From the NCBI RefSeq assembly GCF_954871325.1, contig NC_088775.1, positions 72,207,561 to 72,271,560 of the forward strand: a stretch of DNA of 64,000 nt. The letters run 5' to 3'. Below, piece by piece: positions 37,101 through 44,947 of the stretch. The translations under genes and the position numbers were made by a program. A model generated the notes under the pieces. That model worked only from the letters and a program-made list of their open reading frames with translations. It did not search any database and had not been told where the DNA came from. This DNA comes from Gordionus sp. m RMFG-2023 (Eukaryota; Nematomorpha; Gordioida; Chordodea; Parachordodidae). The first letter of the stretch is position 1; every line of letters starts with the position of its first letter.

Positions 37101-40100
37101 AAGTGACAAAAATGACACGAACAACATTGGTAAAACCTTCTCTACTGACGGGGATAAAATCGATGGAAGAAATAAGAATAGCGGGCATTATAGGAGGAAG
37201 GCTCCCTTGCCTCCCATACCTAACGATTTAGAGGAAAATAAATTGGTTAGACTTCTAAACATTACATATTATATATAAATAGAAACAATATTTATTTTAA
37301 AATAAATATTCACTATATGATAATAGATAAGAATTCACAAAAATTTTTATCCATTTTTTTCTCCAGGACACGGTTTTATCCGATGATCACAGAAATTTTA
37401 ACAATGATGGAAATTATTGCATTCTTAATCCGAAATCTAAACAGAATTATGAACACAAAAATCATGCCACCGGCAAATACTTAGAAGATGATGATGGATC
37501 GTGCACGTCTTCTGGATATCACGGATCCTCTAACAGTCCCTCCCCTTGTACCAGCTATAATTTTTTTAAATAATTTTTCCTTATAGTTTTATTTATATAT
37601 TTTTTTTCAAATATTAATTTTTAATATAAGAAATGTAAACTAAATTCAATCCAAAATGCATTTTAAAAAACTTGATTTTTATAATCAGAGAATAATTATC
37701 TGTTTAAAATTCTTAGTATCATCCGACCTCATCAAAAATGAAGCTATAAATTACGAAGGAACTGAATCTCGACCCGCTAAATCAACCAAGAAAAAATCAG
37801 CTCCTAAACCACCATTGATCGAATCTTCCATTAAATCGTCTACCCATCAAAATGAGAATATACCCGATAGATACGAACCAAGCAATACTAATATTTCTCT
37901 AATAGGTGTTTCTGGAACTGAAATTAACGACGAAAATCTGGTTGTCGATAGCTTATACGATATAATCGATGAAAATAGCATAGATCAAGGTGAATTTTTT
38001 TACCTAGTTAAAAATAGTTTTTTTAAAATAAAAATGAAACTTTTCAAAAAACGTGAAAAAAACTCTCGAGTCCTGCTCAGTCTGAAATTTTTACTCGAAT
38101 AATATAAATTTAACATATTTATTTGTATAAAGCTATGATAAAATAAAAATCATTAATTGCTTTGTCCTTAATTCCAGAGAATATTTCAATTAGTGTGATA
38201 TAGGCCTATTCAAAAACGAATTCGAATCGAATAGTGCAGTATTCATATTCGATTCTTTTAAACGAATCGAATAATTTACTATTCGTATTCGTACGAATAA
38301 TAAAATCTACTATTTTTATTCGATTCGAATTATTCGAATATTTGAAATTAATTTTCTTAATAAAATATATCACTTAAATATATTGACAAATTTATTTATT
38401 GCAAATTTGATTTATTATCATAATCTGATAATAAAAAATATGTAATCAATAATCTGATGATAAAAAATATGTAATCAAGTTATAAACTAAATTAAAATGT
38501 ATATTATTTATTTAATTCATAATTCTAAGCCAATTTTTAAGGCAAAGAGTTTTTCTTATACTTTCTTCCTTGGTTGACATTCGATTTTTTGACAACAAAT
38601 TAGTTCCAACTAAGAAAAATCTTTCACAAGCAGTTGATGTTCCTTGTATAGATAGGTAATCCCTAGGTGTGAATGAAATCTATCATAATGATTAATAAGA
38701 AGGAATGTTATTTTGCTTTAACATATAATAATCCTCTTGAAATGATTCCAAGCACCCTTTTCACCGTCTTAATTGATTTGATATTGATCCCTTATAATCG
38801 CTCTTTTTGTGAGGAAATTTTGTCAAATTCAACATTAAGCATAACTATTTCATCAGAAGCATTCTCCTCTAACATAATTAGGCTATTAACAATAATTTAT
38901 TATAGAGATGATTATATTCTTGTATACCTTTGGTTCGTGTAATTTTTTAATATAATTTATTATGAGATTCAAAATATAAACTTCTCGTGAGATTCGAAAA
39001 ATACGGCAAATAAAAATTGAAATATTGCTTTAATTTTCACTTCAGAGATTTTTTTAAATTTGTGGTAGTCTTTTTATAAACACATTTTCTGTCAGATTGG
39101 AAGGTCATCAAATAGAAATGACAAATGTTAGTTTTATTAAAAGCAATTTATTAAATATTCCAAATATTTCGTTTTATTCGAATAATTCGTTTTATTCTAA
39201 CTGAATAAATAATTATTCGTACTCGGATAAAACAAATAATTTATTATTCGTATTCGTAATTTATTCAAATCGAATATTCGAATTTTTTTTGAATAGGCCT
39301 AGTGTGATGTATACATTTTTCAAATTCGTGAACCCGTTCGTTTTCATTCAAATTTAAAAATGTTTAAAAAATAGATTTTTTAATATAAATAAATGCATAT
39401 AATTGAATTTAATCTCTTTTTTTTTTAATAGAATATAAAGTGTAAAGAATATAGAAATTTGTTGAAAATATTTGCAGTTTTATCATTTGTTTCTAAATAT
39501 TTCGATAAACAATCATCGTCCGAACCACTAACCCTAAAAAAAAGTTCTAGAATTGACTGTCTATCCTGAAGCTTCTACTTATCTTGGTTTCTTTAAATGT
39601 TATTTTTTTGTTATAAGTATAGAATTGATAATTATAAATATAACTTTTATCAATCCCTTATATTAACGTATCTAATAGTGGTTTTCAATAAGTTAAGCAT
39701 TTTTTTAATTTGAATAATAATATCGTTATTGTTGGCGTCAAATAACCCATCATGTTATCTTTACTTTTTATAATGGAAAACGCGGCATTATAATATTTTT
39801 TATATAATTCGTTTTTAGTTTTAAAATTGAAATACTTATTGTAATTAGCCATGGCAAAGATATGCAAAAAATTTAGAATATTTTAAATTCTAAAAAAATT
39901 TAGATTATTTTAATTGCATATTTTTAACAATTTAAACTTTTTTAATTGAACCAACGTAAAAAAAGAAAAAGAATACATTAACGTTTAAAATTTGCTTAAA
40001 ATAAAAGGGATGCAGTTTATCGTGTTTTTTTCACAAAAGAACTAACTTTATTCATGAATTAAGTAAGGACATTCATTTTTGAAATTGATTTTATTACTGA

Positions 40101-43100
40101 ATAAAAGCTGGCCGTTGTCATTTCGAAGATTTCCAATGCGTTCAACCCGAATTTATAAAAAAGGAAATTAGCTTTTGTGACCAGGAAGGAGTTAATAATC
40201 ACTGTGATAACAATCTGATAAATTACCGTGAAAGCACTTATTTAGAAACACCATCAAGTTTATTTTAAAAATTATATTTTAATAAATTCATTATTATCTA
40301 TAACTTATTAACCTGGAGGACGTATTAATGACTATAAAATTATTTATGAAACAAGTACTGAAAAAATGTCTTTCTTCTACTAATACTGCAAAAATGTTAC
40401 AGTAGTGTTAAAAAGTTTAGTTTTTACGATTGTGAACTCTAGCTGGAGTCGTAAAATACTACTTTGAATTGAACGGCTCAATGAGCCCATGAGTTAGCTC
40501 TTGAAATGGTCTGTTATTACATGAGAAAAATATTAAACTGATTGTGAAAACGTCTCTAGAACTAATTCATACGGCTCATTGAGTCGCTCAATTTGAAGTG
40601 AGTTTTACAAAACTTGAATAGAATTTAGGCTAATTTGACACGGCTTAGCCGTTTAACAACACTACTTACAAATAAATATTTTTATAGCTTCTTAGTTTCT
40701 AATCATTATATATATAGATCATACCGAAAATATCTATGAAAATTTGGAGGATACATTAAACTCTTACGATATTATGAGAGGTAAAATAATTTTTAAAAAT
40801 TCTTGATATAATTAGGTCGGGTTAGGTTAAATGTTGGGGGTTTTTTAAGGGCAGCCAAATTAATTTTTGCCCCAGGCCTGCAAAAGACTTTGTATCGCCA
40901 TGGAAAGGGGGGTGCTAAGAACCCTTTTGCCTCTCCTCATTCTGTTGATAATGCAATTAAATGAATTAGACTGTGCGGATATCTACTATTTAAAAAAACC
41001 CGATCCGATATAAAATATTTAATGAGTCATATTCAATCATAAACATTGCCCCTTTGGGGGAAATAAAAAGAATACACTCACATTCGTGATAATGCACCAA
41101 ATATACCCTTGGGCATGAGAAACATAATTTCAAAGGGTTTCTTGTTTAGCCCTTTACATTTTTTAAGCAAAAAATATTGATTTTTTATGACATTGGTTCA
41201 AGGATAGGTGGTATATAGAAATCCAATTCAAATATCAGACCAGTTTTGTATGAATATTGAAAAATATCGGATCAGTTAAAAATTTATTAATCAGCACAGC
41301 CCTCTAATAAATCCTATTATATAACAAATAAGTTACATATATATTTACAATTGATTATGCACCATAAATTCAAAACTATATATAATAGGCGAAGAAAATA
41401 GCTCAATAATGTTGGAGGGTAGCAACTTATATGCAAATAGCATGGATAATTCCAATTCTAGTCTAATAAATATGAATTCATTTGTATCTCAAGCTATATA
41501 CTCGGAAATATGTAGAGTCAATAAATCCTCCAATAATCAATCTGATCATCAAGGTTGTAACCTTATTTTTATAAATATTTAATCTATTAAACTTTTATAT
41601 TTATAAAAAAAAATTATAATAAAACTTATGCTTAATAAATCCCTGAATGTATTTGGTAGATTACGAAAATAACTATGAAGAATTTATAACGGCCCATGAT
41701 GATGAAGTGTTTAGCGAGCGAGATATCGTTTTCAACAAATATGAAGATGGAGCAAATGAAATATTATCTCTAGGAATTAATCACCACGAAATTCCCATCA
41801 ACAACTTAGAAAGCTCCAAGGGCAATACAAATAACATCTATCAAAAACAATACACTGGTAGTAACCAGACCTTCTTAATTAATTATATTGAGTTTAATTT
41901 AACATTTTTATTTTATTCCATGGCAAATTAAATTTGGTCGGTTAAATTTTGGAAATCTTTTGTAAAAAATATAATAAATTAAAAAATTGACATTTATAGA
42001 TGATTCTCTAAAGCAAAAAGAAGTTAAAAAAAACATAAATGGCGTGGATACGGAGGTGCAAATGAGGCCAAAAAACTCGAAACCTTTAAATACAATACAG
42101 GACGATTCTCAAGCAAAATATAAAGAAACCGAACTTAAAAAAAGACATACCTTTTTTCGGTTTAGAACCTCGGATGCTAGCGAAGTAGTTCGGAAATCAA
42201 GGTATTTACTAGACCATTTTTGATATGTTAAAACAAGGCCATTCAATATTTAAAAATATATACGACATTTCTAAATATTTATCAAATCTAATAAGAGATG
42301 AACAACATGTTACATCGTTTCAAAACCCTTGTCCAAATGAAGCTTTTGCAAACAAAGGATTTAAAATTAATGGTGATAGCTCGCAAATGGCGTTAGATAG
42401 ATCTATAAATGCTTCTATAATATTGAACAAGAAAAAGGAAAGACCGTGGACACTGACAACGCTTTTTAAATCATCCAATTCGACCAATAATAAATATGAT
42501 ATTAACTCAAGCTCCATTAACATAAATAAACCAAAATGTGTTTTGAACAGTGAGTCTTACAAGGTACATAGAGATAATTCAAGTTTTAACGATAATGTCA
42601 CAAAATCTACTAATAAAATGGAAGATACTACAGCTGATTTAAAACAACGTGCCGAAGAGAAATGTATAGAAAATATTGTCGATTATAAGACAAATGGCCA
42701 GATTATATTTTCTACTTATGCTCAAAATAAGGAGGTAAATTTTTTAGGTGTCAATGAAAAATATAAAGAAACAAAAATCTTTTCACCCAGTAAGATTGAT
42801 ACATCTGAATCCCCCGACATGCGCGATACAAAACCGACCGAAAATAATCAATTGTATAAAGCGCAATCAATCACGATATTTGATAACAATGACCACCCCG
42901 TAAACTGCGAGACGATTAACAGATACACGTCGTTTTTCAAATCCCCTTCCTTCAAATCTTCCCTATATTCCAAATTCAATTCTATTCAATTATCCCTGAC
43001 TGATTCGGGATCTTCGAGCACATCCTCCTCTTCTGATAACGCGGAACTTAATTCCAGCGAATATGATAATAACAAACAAAATTTTTTTAATGGGGTTAAT

Positions 43101-43409
43101 AATGACTTTAAAAGTATTAAAGTATTAAAAGGATTCGGAAATTTACCCATAGTTGGAACTCATCAAAAAGGAATTCAAGATCTGGATTTAAATCCACAAG
43201 ATAGGGATAAGCTTCTGATTCAAATTAGGACGTGTGGGGGAAAGGATATGCTAAAAGTATTTTATTACAAATTAAATATACTGTTCTTTAATATTAATTA
43301 TTTTTTAAAATCAGCTGCCTGCAGAATTATCTTTTCCCCATTTTCAGTATGGAGAAGGGGGGGGGGGGTTGAATTTGGTTATCACATTAATTATTATGAC
43401 CAAATATGA
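27736..43409 (+). CDS. cobl: Cordon-bleu-like (COBL/COBLL1) actin-binding protein, spliced gene
   Basis: Whole-gene entry; exons: 27736-28124, 35178-35481, 35743-35972, 37015-37245, 37367-37547, 37717-37989, 40718-40780, 41389-41553, 41660-41857, 42000-42201, 42296 onward (stop 43409 if unspliced). All introns are GT-AG and all phases agree, giving about 1,060 codons. Order: unrecognised N-terminal part, Cobl ubiquitin-like domain, two basic-proline motifs (RRKAPLPPIP, KKKSAPKPP) like the KRAP motif that binds syndapin in COBL, a long disordered Ser/Asn/Lys-rich middle, and one WH2 (actin-monomer binding) at the end. Vertebrate COBL has three WH2 and COBLL1 has one, so this is closer to COBLL1 in layout. 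The predicted role is actin-filament nucleation or remodelling at the cell cortex. Earlier exons may be missing. Confidence 0.8.
28805..29220. repeat. Degenerate GC-rich MITE with internal tandem duplication
   Basis: ACAGAGACCTACAAAGG followed by AAGCCTGGCTAAGTGTCCA is repeated about 115 bp later as ACAGAGACTTAG and AAGCTCGGGTAAGTGTCCA. GGCTCAATCCGGC and GGCTGGGCCTGGC blocks follow. The pattern matches the GGCCCGG MITEs, but clean ends are lost. Confidence 0.45.
30450..31195. mobile_element. Possible DNA element with GTAACG-type ends
   Basis: The right part repeats GTAACG/CGTTAC motifs (TAACGTTACTC, GAGTAACGTGG, GGTAACGGTGCGGCGTTAC). The left part at 30478-30540 has GCGTTATTGTCATTACG and GGCATTACTTG. 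Such AGTAACG-rich ends are common in hAT-like elements. No target duplication or coding was recognised. Confidence 0.35.
32355..33885 (+). mobile_element. hAT transposon relic, P52rIPK-like (copy B), perfect 8-bp TSD
   Basis: The ends CAGGCTCATACGCAGC and the reverse complement of CAGGTGCGTGCGCAGG match copy A at 9105. Identical duplications AAACAAAC flank it (32347-32354, 33886-33893). The plus strand keeps transposase remnants in the same order as copy A, with SVEEYYK near 32680 and EIIEKLAQSQRKLNFT near 33540. The frame is broken in several places and the element is shorter than an autonomous one. A GC-rich MITE is inserted at 33132-33512. The whole sits in the second COBL-like intron. Confidence 0.85.
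33132..33512. mobile_element. GC-rich GGCCCGG MITE nested in hAT copy B
   Basis: It starts TAGTGATCTG and ends CAGATCTCTT. Flanking duplications GTTTACAC and GTTTATAC agree at 7 of 8. The left half has three GGCCCGGCCCGAA-type blocks spaced by T/A runs, and the right end has the inverted blocks. It is the inverse-orientation relative of 52952-53309. Confidence 0.8.
34449..34910. repeat. GGCCCGG-type MITE scraps
   Basis: TAGAGATCTGAAAG at 34450 and TACAGACCTCTA ending about 34536 frame one very short, diverged element. A second set of blocks (ATCGGGCCGGCTGAACC, TTCGGACCGGGCCTAAA) follows to about 34895. The ends are unclear. Confidence 0.4.
35178..35481 (+). CDS. cobl: COBL-like gene, exon with the Cobl ubiquitin-like domain
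   Basis: The acceptor TTTTACAG precedes 35178 (phase 0) and the donor is at 35482 (AAAA|GTAAGA), leaving phase 1. Residues 4-90 of the exon match the second ubiquitin-like segment of vertebrate COBL position by position as I remember it: VLVNIL, then KYVVRASLDEPLRIIMD aligns with KAVVRVSPEVPLQNIL, followed by the I/VC...NPSQC-x-V strand and a final L-D-L-E...AELYLL. This is the Cobl-family domain and the main evidence for the gene's identity. A 75-codon frame on the opposite strand is a shadow. Confidence 0.85.
35743..35972 (+). CDS. cobl: COBL-like gene, linker exon
   Basis: This exon completes the phase-1 codon from 35481 (A+CT) after the acceptor ATATTTGAAG. It runs 76 further codons without a stop (SLTLPSSNPYCPSIKGETL, later NTKQSNHQFDTLSSQ) and ends phase 0 at CAA|GTTTAT. 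An internal donor at 35895 (AAC|GTAATT, phase 0) would also work. It is Ser/Asn/Pro-rich with no domain, as expected after the ubiquitin-like domain. Confidence 0.65.
36258..36402. repeat. Short direct duplication in an intron
   Basis: AAATTATTTTACA...TATCTAAACTATAAAAAATTC occurs twice, at about 36258-36312 and 36350-36402. It lies in the intron before the exon at 37015. Confidence 0.6.
36703..36897. repeat. Purine-biased tandem repeat, about four units
   Basis: AAACAAAAGA(A/G)GG plus an A/T-rich tail ending CTTTAACAT-like is repeated about four times with units of roughly 42-55 bp. The AAAGAGGGGGATTAAAAAA core is clearest in units 2 to 4. It lies 120-310 bp upstream of the acceptor at 37014. 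Confidence 0.65.
37015..37245 (+). CDS. cobl: COBL-like gene, exon with first KRAP-like motif
   Basis: The acceptor CTATCTTAG opens phase 0 and the donor at 37246 (TTG|GTTAGA) ends phase 0. The exon starts with a serine run (KSFSNSSSSSITNASTPSSP) and carries GHYRRKAPLPPIPND at about residues 55-69. That basic-Ala-Pro string matches the KRRAPPPP type motif of COBL proteins, known to bind the SH3 domain of syndapin/PACSIN. Confidence 0.75.
37367..37547 (+). CDS. cobl: COBL-like gene, acidic/serine exon
   Basis: The acceptor TTTTTTCTCCAG precedes 37367. The frame reads DTVLSDDHRNF, then LEDDDGSCTSSGYHGSSNSP. The donor at 37548 (CCT T|GTACCA) leaves phase 1, which is what the next exon needs. 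Without splicing the frame stops at 37574. The D-S-G-Y-H-like acidic/serine patch suggests a phosphorylated disordered segment, by inference only. Confidence 0.65.
37717..37989 (+). CDS. cobl: COBL-like gene, exon with second KRAP-like motif
   Basis: The acceptor AAATTCTTAG precedes 37717 and supplies the two bases completing the phase-1 codon. The donor at 37990 (CAA G|GTGAAT) leaves phase 1. The exon carries SRPAKSTKKKSAPKPPLIES, a second basic-Pro motif, and ends with an acidic run, VVDSLYDIIDENSIDQ. Confidence 0.7.
38201..39301 (-). mobile_element. hAT transposon relic in a COBL-like intron, 8-bp TSD
   Basis: Inverted ends TAGGCCTATTCAAAAACGAA and TTTTTGAATAGGCCTA are flanked by GTGTGATA (38193-38200) and GTGTGATG (39302-39309), 7 of 8 identical. 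Subterminal TTCGAATCGAATA repeats lie at both ends. On the minus strand, about 38500-38640 encodes a hAT dimerisation-domain piece, ACERFFLVGTNLLSKNRMS, like S-x-x-ERxFS...LxSKxRNRLS of Ac-type hAT transposases. At 1.1 kb it is internally deleted. Confidence 0.8.
40403..40664. mobile_element. TAGTGTT-family MITE, diverged copy
   Basis: It starts TAGTGTTAAAAAG and ends GCCGTTTAACAACACTA, with ACGGCTCAATGAGCC and its inverse CGGCTCATTGAGTCG inside. It is related to the intact copy at 46541. Flanks share only TTACA. It sits just before the small exon at 40718. Confidence 0.6.
40718..40780 (+). CDS. cobl: COBL-like gene, 63-bp micro-exon
   Basis: The acceptor TATATATAG and the donor AGAG|GTAAAA bound 63 bases, entering phase 1 and leaving phase 1. 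The residues (HTENIYENLEDTLNSYDIM) repeat the SLYDIIDEN-like acidic/tyrosine style of the preceding exon end. Its short length makes it easy to miss. Confidence 0.65.
41389..41553 (+). CDS. cobl: COBL-like gene, serine/asparagine exon
   Basis: The acceptor TATAATAG precedes 41389 and the donor at 41554 (CAA G|GTTGTA) leaves phase 1. There are 54 codons without stop, including ENSSIMLEGSNLYANSMDN and QAIYSEICRVNKSS. It is a disordered, low-complexity linker with no motif. Confidence 0.65.
41660..41857 (+). CDS. cobl: COBL-like gene, acidic exon
   Basis: The acceptor ATTTGGTAG precedes 41660 and completes the codon. Residues are YENNYEEFITAHDDEVFSER and onward. The donor is either 41858 (ACT G|GTAGTA) or 41861 (GGT A|GTAACC), both phase 1, differing by one residue. 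It is strongly acidic and disordered. Confidence 0.65.
42000..42201 (+). CDS. cobl: COBL-like gene, basic exon
   Basis: The acceptor ATTTATAG precedes 42000 (needs phase 1) and the donor at 42202 (TCA AG|GTATTT) leaves phase 2. The residues are Lys/Glu-rich (DSLKQKEVKKNINGVDTEVQ) and end RFRTSDASEVVRKS. The next intron is only 94 bp. Confidence 0.7.
42296..43409 (+). CDS. cobl: COBL-like gene, last large exon with WH2 domain
   Basis: The acceptor CTAATAAG supplies the last base of the split Arg codon. About 320 codons of Ser/Asn/Lys-rich disordered sequence follow, including a serine cluster (SDSGSSSTSSSSDNAELNSS spans about 43001-43056, one residue shifted). The exon ends with a WH2 domain: NPQDRDKLLIQIRTCGG then KDMLKV at about 43190-43259. 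This has the amphipathic LL-x-x-IR helix and the final L-K-V of WH2. Unspliced, the frame runs to a stop at 43409. Alternatively a donor at 43257 (AAA|GTATTT) could join an acceptor at about 43347 (CCATTTTCAG). Either way the protein ends soon after the WH2. Confidence 0.75.
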
Positions 43410-44811
43410 ATATCAAAATTTTATCGATAAAGCTTTAAAAATTTATGCTAGATCAATATAAACTTGATAAAAATCAAAATAAATCTAGATAGAGGTGGAA
43501 CAATAGAAAAAATTAGTTAAGGGAGACCGTTTTCTATAACAGCTTCTTAAATATTACTTCCTCGTTTATATGGATAAGTCGCTTTATGAACAAATATTTT
43601 TTATATATTAGGTATAGTTTAAATGATTAGAGTATTGCCAAAAGAATGAAGGTTTATAGAAATACCGATTAATATATATAATTTAAATATATTTTCTTGA
43701 ACAAAATATATATAATCAGAGGACTTCAACACTTAAAAAAGACAAATTTACAATATATCAATCAACCGAAAAAAATATATGATCATAAGTGAAATCACAT
43801 AGTACATATTCCTACAAAAAAATCTATATAGGTGCTTTCGATTTTTTTTTATAATCTCATTGTAAAACATTTTAGTTTATTAATTTATATTTTAAGAATT
43901 ATAATGATAATATAAACTTTTCCCACTTATATATTACTACCAAAAATTCAAAAGTTGCGTTTATATAATTATGATGTATTAAATTCCAATTATTTATATT
44001 ATAATTAAAAAAAAATTTTTATATTTACATGAGTTTACGGAATAAAGTTAAAATCCGATAAAACATAAATAATTTTTTTATTAGTATGAAAAGTAATAGA
44101 TATATTATACATATTTATTTTTATTATAATTCTCTTGATCGAAAAATATTTAAAAAATTTTTACAATAAATAAGGGTTAATCATAGCCATAATAAATGAA
44201 TAATAAATTGTCTAAGAATTAATATATAAATAGCTATTATATATTAAATCAATTATATATGTTAGCGGCAATGTGTTTTTCCCGGCATTGTGTTATTTTT
44301 TCAACTTACAATTATTTTTTGAGAGCGATTTTTTTATAAAATCTGATTTTACCGGAAATGTATCATATTATATTTGAAATACTTACCCTATGAATTTAGA
44401 CAATTTTGCCATGAACTTTTGAACTCAATATAATTTATATTCGTTTTTCCATAGATTTTTTAAATGACTCAAAAGTTAAAGGTAAAATTATCTACAATTC
44501 CTAATATAGGTATTCAAACATGATGGAATACATTTTCGGTAAAATCATATATTTAAATTTTAAAAAACGTGGTAAAAAATGAAACATTGCCGTTAACATA
44601 TATAATAACGGGAAAGGAAAAATAATTTCCCTTATTTAAAATTAAGTTAGACTTAAAAATCCAATGGTTATATTATATAAACTTAACTTTAATATAATAA
44701 AAAAATAATGTGAAACTATAAACCATTTTAAGCACTCTGAGTTTTGAGATTATTTATATTAAATATGAATAATCAAAAGATCATTTAAAGTTATGGGTTT
44801 TAAAGGAGCTT
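43410..44811. other. Intergenic DNA between convergent genes
   Basis: About 1.4 kb separates the stop codons of the two host genes, which face each other tail to tail. It contains a near-palindromic MITE (44260-44598) and otherwise AT-rich DNA with no gene. An AATAAA at about 44039 is a candidate poly(A) signal for the COBL-like transcript. Confidence 0.6.
44260..44598. mobile_element. TGTTAGCGGCAATGT-family palindromic MITE, copy 1
   Basis: Ends TGTTAGCGGCAATGT and ACATTGCCGTTAACA are inverted. The interior is near-palindromic too, with GATTTTACCGGAAATG and its inverse CATTTTCGGTAAAATC. Flanks are TATATA-rich, so the target duplication cannot be fixed. Same family as 47918-48272. Confidence 0.7.
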
Positions 44812-44947
44812 TCATTTAAAAGCCAAAGCTTCTAAGATTTTAATATCGAAAATGTCGGTACGAGCAAGTTGAGGACTCTCAAACGTTTGGCAAGCTTGAG
44901 TTGTACCCTTATCGAGGGAATTGTTGAACTGTAGAGCATGCCCTTTT
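44812..44947 (-). CDS. TBC1D24: TBC1D24-like gene, last exon (end of TLDc)
   Basis: The acceptor CATATAG at 44949-44948 leaves one base to complete the split Gly codon. The frame reads KGHALQFNNSLDKGTTQACQ, then FESPQLARTDIF and ILEALAFK before TGA. This matches the final strands of TLDc in TBC1D24 (G-x-ALY-x-D-x-x-L-x-x-G, CDTFNN-x-PL, and a C-terminal V-E-x-W-x-F helix), with the usual Trp replaced. A nearer AG at 44944-44943 would shift the frame. Confidence 0.8.

Noticed and set aside
42320-42523. Minus-strand frame within the last COBL exon
   Set aside because: Shadow of the 320-codon exon on the plus strand.
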